A stretch of 8,643 bases of DNA from an uncultured delta proteobacterium (lineage in GTDB: Bacteria; Myxococcota_A; Polyangia; Polyangiales; Polyangiaceae): positions 1 through 8,643 of the forward strand of contig CAITLX010000879.1 of the NCBI GenBank assembly GCA_903893335.1, written 5' to 3'. Position numbers and translations under genes: made by a program. Under the pieces are notes generated by a model. It saw only the letters and a list, made by a program, of their open reading frames with translations, was not told the DNA's origin and searched no databases. Positions within the stretch are counted from its first letter, which is position 1. The number at the start of each line of letters is the position of its first letter. Of this stretch, positions 1-4,519 are shown piece after piece.

Positions 1-205
1 ACCAGGCGGCGCCCGCTTCCTGGTGATCTCGGGTGGCGGGTCGAACGCCAGCGTGCGTGGACGCATTCTCCGACGCGAGGAGGATTCCCAAGGAGGGCGG
101 CGTCGCCCTCCTTGGGGGCCTGGGGGTGGCGGGGCGCGGCCTGAGCCGCCCCGCCGGGTAAAGAAAGGGCCAGCGCAGCGTCACCCGCCCCGCCGAGTCA
201 CCAGA
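1..205. other. Non-coding left edge, no supported gene
   Basis: No gene can be supported in these 205 bases. Plus frame 3 ends at a TGA at 24-26, which could be the last codons of a plus-strand gene entering from the left, but eight codons are too few to judge. An ATG on the minus strand at 66 opens a frame to the edge, but it lacks a properly spaced ribosome binding site and its product (starting MRPRTLAFDPPPEI) is not recognisable. The stretch contains the strong hairpin at 87-116 and a second, weaker GC-rich hairpin at 128-155 (outer stem GGCGGGG/CCCCGCC, inner stem CGGC/GCCG, loop CTGA). It is best read as the 3' side of the leftward peroxiredoxin gene. Confidence 0.5.
87..116. terminator. 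Perfect 13-bp stem hairpin, candidate bidirectional terminator
   Basis: CCCAAGGAGGGCG (87-99) pairs perfectly with CGCCCTCCTTGGG (104-116) around the tetraloop GCGT. It lies 90 bases beyond the stop of the leftward peroxiredoxin gene and 60 bases after a possible plus-strand stop at 24-26, which is where a shared terminator would sit. No T-run follows on either strand, so it is not a canonical intrinsic terminator. It could instead stabilise a 3' end. Confidence 0.5.
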
Positions 206-718
206 TCAGCCCTTCTTCTTCCAATCGACCATACAAGCCCCACCCGACTGGAAGGCGTCGATGAGCCGGAGCATCTCCTCGGTGCTGCGGCCGATCGCCA
301 GGTCGTTCACGCCGTAGGCGCGGAGCACGCCCTTGTCGTCGACGAGGAAGGTGCCGCGGTACGCGCAGCCGAGCCCCTCGTGCAGGATGCCCAGCTCGGC
401 CGCGAGCTCCTTCTTGAAGTCGGCCGCGAGCGGGTAGGGCAGCGAGCCGCCGAACTCCTTGACGATCCACTCCTTCTGCGTGAACTGCGAGTCGCACGAG
501 GCGCCCATGACGGCGACGCCGCGCTCGGCGAACTCGGCGAAGCGGGCCTTGAGCGCGCCGATCTCGCTCTGGCAGACGCCGGTGAACGCGAACGGGTAGT
601 AGACGACCAGCAGCCACTTGCCGCCGGCGGTCGCGTTCGACACGTCGCCGACGGTGCCGTCGGCGAGGACGGCCTTGAGGTTGAACGCGGGAAACGGCTT
701 ACCGATCTGTGCGGCCAT
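206..718 (-). CDS. Peroxiredoxin, AhpC/TSA family (2-Cys type)
   Basis: This is a 170-residue thiol peroxidase that would reduce hydrogen peroxide and organic or nitrogen peroxides in the cytoplasm; no signal peptide is visible. The family motif PxxxTxxC is present as P42, T46 and peroxidatic C49 (PFAFTGVC), and the conserved active-site Arg is R121 in YRGTFLVD. A cysteine eight residues from the end (C162, in GACMVDWKKKG) sits where AhpC-type enzymes keep the resolving cysteine (usually CPxxW), so a typical 2-Cys mechanism is likely. C75 and C118 are additional. The ATG at 718 is chosen because AGAGGAG lies seven bases upstream and the N-terminus (IGKPFPAFNL) matches the family start; the frame stays open upstream to 778, but that extension is low-complexity. 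The gene is 73 bp downstream of the thioesterase genes on the same strand and has its own candidate promoter. Its reductant is not encoded nearby, although thioredoxin-like proteins are. Confidence 0.93.
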   Translation of the reverse strand: MAAQIGKPFPAFNLKAVLADGTVGDVSNATAGGKWLLVVYYPFAFTGVCQSEIGALKARFAEFAERGVAVMGASCDSQFTQKEWIVKEFGGSLPYPLAADFKKELAAELGILHEGLGCAYRGTFLVDDKGVLRAYGVNDLAIGRSTEEMLRLIDAFQSGGACMVDWKKKG

Positions 719-725
719 GGGAGCG

Positions 726-732
726 CTCCTCT
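726..732 (-). promoter_or_regulatory. Ribosome binding site of the peroxiredoxin gene
   Basis: On the minus strand this reads AGAGGAG, seven bases before the ATG at 718-716. It decides the start against the open frame that continues upstream to 778. Confidence 0.8.
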
Positions 733-750
733 GTAGGGGTGGCGGGCGCC

Positions 751-778
751 ATGATGGGGCCGCTCTCCCCGGCGTCAA
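751..778 (-). promoter_or_regulatory. Candidate sigma70-type promoter of the peroxiredoxin gene
   Basis: On the minus strand there is TTGACG (778-773), a 16-base spacer and CATCAT (756-751). The -35 matches the consensus in five of six positions and the -10 in four of six. Transcription would start near 745, giving a leader of about 25 bases that includes the ribosome binding site. Apart from its first few bases, this element lies in the 73-bp gap after the thioesterase stop at 792, so the peroxiredoxin can probably be transcribed separately from the operon before it. Confidence 0.5.
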
Positions 779-791
779 GGCTCGCCGCGCG

Positions 792-1232
792 CTATTCGTC
801 GTCGACCAGGAAGTGCGCGTCGGCGGTGGCGACGGGCTTGGCCGCGTCGTCCTGGTAGGCCTCGACGTGCACGTTGACGACGCGCCGCCCCTGCTTGGTG
901 ATGGTGCCCCGCGCCCAGACGTCGGTGGGTCGCGCCGAGCGCAGGTAGTCCACGGTGATGTCGATCGTCTTGGGCAGGCGCGCGCCGGCGCCGCGCCAGA
1001 CGATCTCGAAGATGGCGGTCGACTCGAGCAGCGCGCCGATGGTGCCGCCGTGCAGCGCGGGCACCGAGGGGTTGCCGACGAGCATGTCCTGGTAGGTGAG
1101 CCGGCCGAGCACCGAGTCGCCGTCGAGGCTCGCCGAGATGCCCAGCCAGCGGCAGTACGGGATGGCCGACGCGAGCAGGCCCGCGTCGCCCGTCGCGCGG
1201 GCGCGCGCGGCGATGGAGGCCAGATCGGTCAT
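792..1232 (-). CDS. PaaI-type hotdog-fold acyl-CoA thioesterase (second of tandem pair)
   Basis: This is a 146-residue cytoplasmic protein of the hotdog thioesterase superfamily (PaaI / 4HBT type), expected to hydrolyse an acyl- or aryl-CoA thioester. The signature is N54 in LVGNPSVPALHGG, HGG at 61-63, and E70 in ALLESTA, followed by the central-strand motif DITVDYLRSA (91-100). Glutamate at the catalytic position resembles the Arthrobacter 4-hydroxybenzoyl-CoA thioesterase and E. coli YdiI/EntH types. The ATG at 1232 overlaps the stop of the preceding thioesterase as ATGA, and GAGGGG lies about eight bases upstream, so translation is probably coupled. It follows a paralogue with its HGG motif at the same residue number, suggesting tandem duplication and possibly a hetero-oligomer. 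The substrate cannot be told from the sequence. Confidence 0.88.
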   Translation of the reverse strand: MTDLASIAARARATGDAGLLASAIPYCRWLGISASLDGDSVLGRLTYQDMLVGNPSVPALHGGTIGALLESTAIFEIVWRGAGARLPKTIDITVDYLRSARPTDVWARGTITKQGRRVVNVHVEAYQDDAAKPVATADAHFLVDDE

Positions 1233-1708
1233 CGCGGGCCCCCCTCGACGCGCACGGCGGGGCTGCCCTTGGTCGAGAGCATGAAGGCGCCCGCCGCCGA
1301 GGCGATGGGGTCGGCCTCGTCGTCGTGGAACGCGAGCGCGCGCAGGAACGCGACGTGGCGCGTGACCTTGTAGCAGGTGGCCTTGGCGACCACGGCGAGC
1401 CGCGGCGTCGCGGGGCGCAGGTAGTCGATGCGGAGGTCGAGCGTCGCGATCGGGATGGGCACCCACATGCGCACGAACACGGCCGCCCCGCACGTCGCGT
1501 CGAGCAGCGAGGTGACGACGCCGCCGTGCAGCACGCCCGTGTCGGGGTTGCCCACCAGGTGCGGCTCCCACGGCAGGCTCATCACGGCCACGCCCGCCTC
1601 GCGGTCGAAGTCGACGAACCGCATGCCGAGCGCGCGGTTGTGGGGCACGAACTGCGGGAACGCGCCGTTGAGGCGCTCGATGATCTCGGCCTTCTCCGCG
1701 TCGTGCAC
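1229..1708 (-). CDS. PaaI-type hotdog-fold acyl-CoA thioesterase (first of tandem pair)
   Basis: This is a 159-residue cytoplasmic hotdog-fold thioesterase. Visible family marks are LVGNPDTGVLHGG with HGG at 61-63, D70 in SLLDATCG (the Asp nucleophile or general base used by PaaI-like enzymes), and the strand motif TLDLRIDYLRPA (89-100). The GTG at 1708 is chosen because GGGGAG lies seven bases upstream, the preceding frame is low-complexity and overlaps the TlpA-like gene antiparallel to coding logic, and the product then has normal family length. It begins 17 bases after the stop of the TlpA-like lipoprotein gene and ends in a 4-bp ATGA overlap with its paralogue. The C-terminus (KGSPAVRVEGGPR) extends slightly beyond the domain. 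The CoA substrate is unknown; placement in an operon of envelope redox proteins does not predict one. Confidence 0.87.
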   Translation of the reverse strand: MHDAEKAEIIERLNGAFPQFVPHNRALGMRFVDFDREAGVAVMSLPWEPHLVGNPDTGVLHGGVVTSLLDATCGAAVFVRMWVPIPIATLDLRIDYLRPATPRLAVVAKATCYKVTRHVAFLRALAFHDDEADPIASAAGAFMLSTKGSPAVRVEGGPR

Positions 1709-1715
1709 CGGTAGG

Positions 1716-1721
1716 CTCCCC
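1716..1721 (-). promoter_or_regulatory. Ribosome binding site fixing a GTG start
   Basis: On the minus strand this reads GGGGAG, seven bases before the GTG at 1708-1706. It supports a GTG start for the first thioesterase; no ATG in that frame lies at a sensible position. Confidence 0.7.
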
Positions 1722-1725
1722 GGGC

Positions 1726-2415
1726 TCAGCGACGGCCGACGATGGCGGCGAGCTCGGCGTAGTCTCGATCCTCGACGGCGCCGTGCACGATGCAGCGCAC
1801 CTGCCCCGCCGGGTCGACGAGCGCGTGCTTGGGCAGATCGGGCGACGCGCCGAGCTTGAGCGCGGCGAGGAAGCCGCCGCGCTGCGCGCCGTCGGGCAGC
1901 CAGTAGCTCGAGCGCACGCCGCTCGCGGGCTGCGTGGCGAGGAACTGCACGAGCTGACGCTCGTCGTCGTCGAGCGAGACGAAGTCGAGGTGGATCGGCG
2001 TGCCCGCCGCGGCCAGCTTGCTCTCCCACGAGCGCAGACGCGGGAGCTCCTCTTTGCAGGGGCCGCACCAGGCCGCCCAGAGGTTGATCCAGGTCCACCG
2101 GCCGCCCCCGGTCGAGATCTCGGCGCCGAGCGGCAGCGCCCCGGGCGCCTCGGCGTGCGACACCGAGCGGACGGCGAAGGGCCTGCCGGGCTGCGAGAGC
2201 TGCGACTCGCACAGCTTGCGCGGCGCCACTTGCAGGACGGGGTGCGCGGCGGCGGTCGTCGCGGTCGGAGCCGAGGTGGGCATGTTGCCCGTCGCGCGCA
2301 CGGCCTCGCTGCGCGAGGTGCCAGACGGCGGCGGCGGCAGCGGGCCTTCGCTCTTGTCGCACCCGGCGAGCGCGAGGGCGACGAGCGCCCCGCTCAGAGA
2401 CGGCAGTCGACCCAT
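1726..2415 (-). CDS. TlpA/ResA-like thioredoxin-fold lipoprotein
   Basis: This is a 229-residue predicted lipoprotein with a periplasmic thioredoxin domain. The N-terminus MGRLPSLSGALVALALAGC is a lipoprotein signal with lipobox LAGC and lipidated C19. D20 follows at position +2, which in E. coli causes retention in the inner membrane; whether this holds here is not known. A Pro/Ser/Thr/Ala-rich linker covers about residues 24-60. The thioredoxin domain (about 75-225) has the active site WCGPC at 116-120 and a cis-proline candidate at P195 (DLPKHALVD). C69 and C208 form an extra possible pair. The family reduces or exchanges disulfides in envelope proteins, for example in cytochrome c maturation, but no cytochrome genes are here. 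The ATG at 2415 lies 22 bases inside the end of the OmpA-like gene, with GGAG twelve bases upstream, so translation is probably coupled. It sits two genes after the VKOR-thioredoxin fusion, suggesting partners in the same redox pathway. Confidence 0.88.
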   Translation of the reverse strand: MGRLPSLSGALVALALAGCDKSEGPLPPPPSGTSRSEAVRATGNMPTSAPTATTAAAHPVLQVAPRKLCESQLSQPGRPFAVRSVSHAEAPGALPLGAEISTGGGRWTWINLWAAWCGPCKEELPRLRSWESKLAAAGTPIHLDFVSLDDDERQLVQFLATQPASGVRSSYWLPDGAQRGGFLAALKLGASPDLPKHALVDPAGQVRCIVHGAVEDRDYAELAAIVGRR

Positions 2416-3161
2416 GACACGAACGCGCTCCGGTTGACGGCCTCGCCGCTGCACGCCTTGCCGCCGCGCGTGCTCGGCCAGTCGCAGTAGCTCTTGTCGA
2501 GCTGGGCGAACTCGTTGCCCAGCCAGAGCAGGCCGACCTGCTTGTCGAGGTCGGGGTCGTGGAACTGCTCGTCGAGGTACATGCGCACCGAGTTGGCGCG
2601 CTTGTGCGACAGGGCGCGGTTGCGGTCGGGCGTGCCGGTGCGCGACGCGCGCGCCACGACGAAGAAGTAGCGGGCGCCGCGGCGGTCTTGCCAGCGCTCC
2701 TCGAGCAGCTTCTTCGCGTCGGGGTCGAGCTGATCGGACGCCTCGTCGAAGAGCACGACGGCGCCGCGGTCCTTGAGCGGCGTGAACAGCGCGTTGAAGT
2801 CGCTGTCGCTGATGGACGCGAAGGTCTTGACGTCGGCGGGCTGGCAGCCGCGTCGCGCCGAGTCGGCGCCGACGAGCCCGCACGAGTTGAGCACGCGCTG
2901 CAGCACCGTCTTGAACGACGGGGTGCAGTACGGCGCCTCGGTGTGGTCGGCGATGGCGACCTTGCCCTCGGGGGCCTTCTCGGGGTGCTCGAGGCGCGTG
3001 CCCGCCGCGCGCACCTGCGCGGCGACCGCGCCGCTCAGCGCGAGCACGAGCAGCGCGGCGACGGCCGTGCCGACGATGGCAGGCCCAGGCGGCGGCGGGC
3101 TCGCCGGGCCGCCGTCGGCAGGCGGCGGCTGAAGCTGCGCGTCGACGATGGTGGGGTTCAC
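2394..3161 (-). CDS. Membrane-anchored OmpA-like periplasmic protein with six cysteines
   Basis: This 255-residue protein has a short Pro-rich N-terminal tail (11-27), one transmembrane segment (about 28-50) and a periplasmic part. The C-terminal half (about 135-252) resembles an OmpA/MotB domain: FDEASDQL (138-145), then N181, L184-S185 and R188-A189 of the N-x2-LS-x2-RA-x2-V motif, and a closing NRSAF (243-247). The Asp that binds diaminopimelate in OmpA, eight residues before the Asn, is Ser (S173), while the partner Arg is kept (R188). Six cysteines (79, 94, 106, 226, 237, 253) all lie on the periplasmic side, so up to three disulfides are possible. The GTG at 3161 is chosen because it overlaps the VKOR stop as GTGA and gives a clean anchor. 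Its placement between the VKOR fusion and the thioredoxin lipoprotein makes it a candidate substrate or partner of them. The domain assignment is by motif only. Confidence 0.8.
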   Translation of the reverse strand: MNPTIVDAQLQPPPADGGPASPPPPGPAIVGTAVAALLVLALSGAVAAQVRAAGTRLEHPEKAPEGKVAIADHTEAPYCTPSFKTVLQRVLNSCGLVGADSARRGCQPADVKTFASISDSDFNALFTPLKDRGAVVLFDEASDQLDPDAKKLLEERWQDRRGARYFFVVARASRTGTPDRNRALSHKRANSVRMYLDEQFHDPDLDKQVGLLWLGNEFAQLDKSYCDWPSTRGGKACSGEAVNRSAFVSWVDCRL

Positions 3162-4363
3162 GGCAGCACCTGGGGCGCGAGCTGCGCGAGGGTGAAGCGC
3201 AGGCCGAGGTCGGTGTCCTCGTCGCACACGCGCTGGTCGCCGAGGAACATCTGCGGCGTCGAGACGGGCACGTGGTTGGCGACCGCGAACTGCAGGTGCT
3301 GGTTGAGCTTGAGCGTCGTCGAGCGCGCGTCGAGGCAGGCGGCCATGTCCTGACCCCAGCGCGACACGACCTTCGCCTTGAGCAGCGCGGCGCCGTCCTT
3401 GCCGAGCTTCGCGAGCGTCTCCTGCTCGTCGTACGACCACTCGAGCACCTGGCGCGCGCGGCTCGCGCCGCCGCAGAGCACGGCGCGCGCGAGCACGCAG
3501 GCTCCGGGGTGCACGGGGCGGTCGAGCATCCAGTTGCAGTCGCTGTCGAGCGGGAACATCGACACCTGGGGGTCGAGCCGCTCGAAGACGCCCTCGCCGA
3601 GCAGGCGCTCGTGCAGCGCCTTGCAGGTGGGGCAGAGCGGGTCGACGAAGAGCGTCACGGCCTGGCGCGGCTCCTTCGTGGGGAGCTTGAGCAGCGCGCC
3701 GTGCGACTCGACCGCGACCGGGAGCTTGCCGCAGCTGGCGAGAAGCGGGCGGTAGTCGGGCAGCGTCGCGACCCACAGCGCCGCGGGCAGCAGCGCCGAC
3801 GCGCCGAGCGCGGCGAGCCACGCGAAGGGGAGCGCCACGTGACCCGGGCGCACGCCCACCGAGCTGCGGGCGTCCATCAGCGTGCGACCCGCCGCGACCG
3901 CGAGCAGCAGGCTCGAGACGTAGATGCCGACGCACAGCTTGCAGAAGCTGCCGAGCCGCACGAGCGAGATGAAGAACATCACGACCGACGCGACGACGGG
4001 GGTGAGCCCGAGCACGCCGAAGAAGAGGCGCGCGCGCAGCGGCGAGCGCTCGCGGGCCAGCACGAGCCACAGCGCGAAGCCGACGAAGAAGGCGAACGCG
4101 CCGACGGCGAACGACGCGATGGGCACGCCGCCCCAGAACTGGCCCCGCAGCAGCGCCGCGTAGGGGCTGTACATCGCCGTGCGGCAGGCGTTGTTCACGT
4201 CCTCGGACGCAGGCGCGCCGGGGATGAACGAGCAGTGCACCGCGTGCAGCTGACGATCGAGGTGCGCCGCGTAGTCGAAGGTCGAATACGAGGCGAAGAC
4301 CAGGCCCAGCACCGACGCGACGAGCGCGAGCGTAGCGGGCCAGCGTGCGGTGCGCGGCAGCAT
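3158..4363 (-). CDS. VKOR-thioredoxin fusion, disulfide-forming membrane oxidoreductase
   Basis: This 401-residue protein joins a bacterial vitamin K epoxide reductase-like domain (about 10-200) to a thioredoxin/DsbA-like domain (about 215-400). Such fusions make disulfides de novo in the envelope and pass electrons to quinone. The VKOR part has several hydrophobic segments (about 8-27, 82-102, 112-135, 139-158, 176-198), the quinone-side CxxC as CKLC (141-144), loop cysteines C44 and C60, and S66 at the conserved six-residue distance from C60. The thioredoxin part has CPTC (244-247) and cis-proline P370 in PVSTPQMF. Further cysteines are C211, C276, C289, C297, C343 and C380. The loop pair is 16 residues apart, wider than the 6-8 of characterised VKORs. 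The ATG at 4363 directly precedes the first hydrophobic segment; no clear ribosome binding site is present, and the predicted leader is only about 10 bases. It is the first gene of the leftward operon and overlaps the next gene by 4 bp. Confidence 0.9.
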   Translation of the reverse strand: MLPRTARWPATLALVASVLGLVFASYSTFDYAAHLDRQLHAVHCSFIPGAPASEDVNNACRTAMYSPYAALLRGQFWGGVPIASFAVGAFAFFVGFALWLVLARERSPLRARLFFGVLGLTPVVASVVMFFISLVRLGSFCKLCVGIYVSSLLLAVAAGRTLMDARSSVGVRPGHVALPFAWLAALGASALLPAALWVATLPDYRPLLASCGKLPVAVESHGALLKLPTKEPRQAVTLFVDPLCPTCKALHERLLGEGVFERLDPQVSMFPLDSDCNWMLDRPVHPGACVLARAVLCGGASRARQVLEWSYDEQETLAKLGKDGAALLKAKVVSRWGQDMAACLDARSTTLKLNQHLQFAVANHVPVSTPQMFLGDQRVCDEDTDLGLRFTLAQLAPQVLP

Positions 4364-4379
4364 GGCGAAAGGCGCGACC

Positions 4380-4409
4380 GCTTTAGCCTGCGGCGGACAT
4401 TCGCGTCAA
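4380..4409 (-). promoter_or_regulatory. Candidate promoter of the VKOR-led operon
   Basis: On the minus strand there is TTGACG (4409-4404), an 18-base spacer and TAAAGC (4385-4380). The -35 is a five-of-six match; the -10 is weaker, although this AT-richer patch stands out locally. Only 16 bases separate the -10 from the ATG at 4363, giving a leader of about 10 bases with no ribosome binding site. Confidence 0.45.
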
Positions 4410-4472
4410 ACTAACGGCAGGGCCAGGCCCCACCCTCTGGGGGGTCGACCGGTCGAGAACGCGCCCTCGTCG

Positions 4473-4502
4473 TTGACACCGCGCGCGCGACGCCGCTAGC
4501 GT
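4473..4502 (+). promoter_or_regulatory. Candidate promoter of the beta-barrel operon
   Basis: A perfect -35 TTGACA (4473-4478) is followed by an 18-base spacer and TAGCGT (4497-4502), which keeps the T, A and final T of the -10 consensus. The -10 ends 17 bases before the ATG at 4520, so the leader would be about 10 bases, and no purine-rich ribosome binding site precedes the start. Confidence 0.6.
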
Positions 4503-4519
4503 CTCCCGCCCGAGCCGTG

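Larger units (their letters stand above)
4364..4519. promoter_or_regulatory. Divergent intergenic region with palindrome
   Basis: These 156 bases separate the two divergent operons. They hold a promoter in each direction (4380-4409 minus, 4473-4502 plus). Between them lies a perfect 12-bp palindrome, TCGACCGGTCGA at 4445-4456, and just left of it a small hairpin with stem CCCCA/TGGGG and loop CCCTC (4428-4442). The palindrome is 16 bases upstream of the plus-strand -35 and 35 bases upstream of the minus-strand -35, a suitable place for a shared regulator. In DNA this GC-rich, a 12-bp palindrome could also arise by chance. Confidence 0.5.

Noticed and set aside
1..66. Possible start of a minus-strand gene at ATG 66 or end of a plus-strand gene at TGA 24-26
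   Set aside because: Too little sequence remains to judge. The ATG has GGAG only one base away, and the visible residues match nothing recognisable.
128..155. GC-rich hairpin as the peroxiredoxin terminator
   Set aside because: The stem is interrupted by a CG bulge. On the minus strand the T-rich stretch comes before the hairpin rather than after it, so it is weaker than the hairpin at 87-116.
23..736. Long plus-strand open frame opposite the peroxiredoxin
   Set aside because: It is antisense to a clear peroxiredoxin with all motifs, and its Arg/Ala/Glu-rich translation is typical of a reverse-frame shadow in GC-rich DNA.
1726..2415. Assigning the lipoprotein to cytochrome c maturation (resA/ccmG)
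   Set aside because: WCGPC and the fold support only the general TlpA/ResA class. No cytochrome or other maturation genes are in the window.
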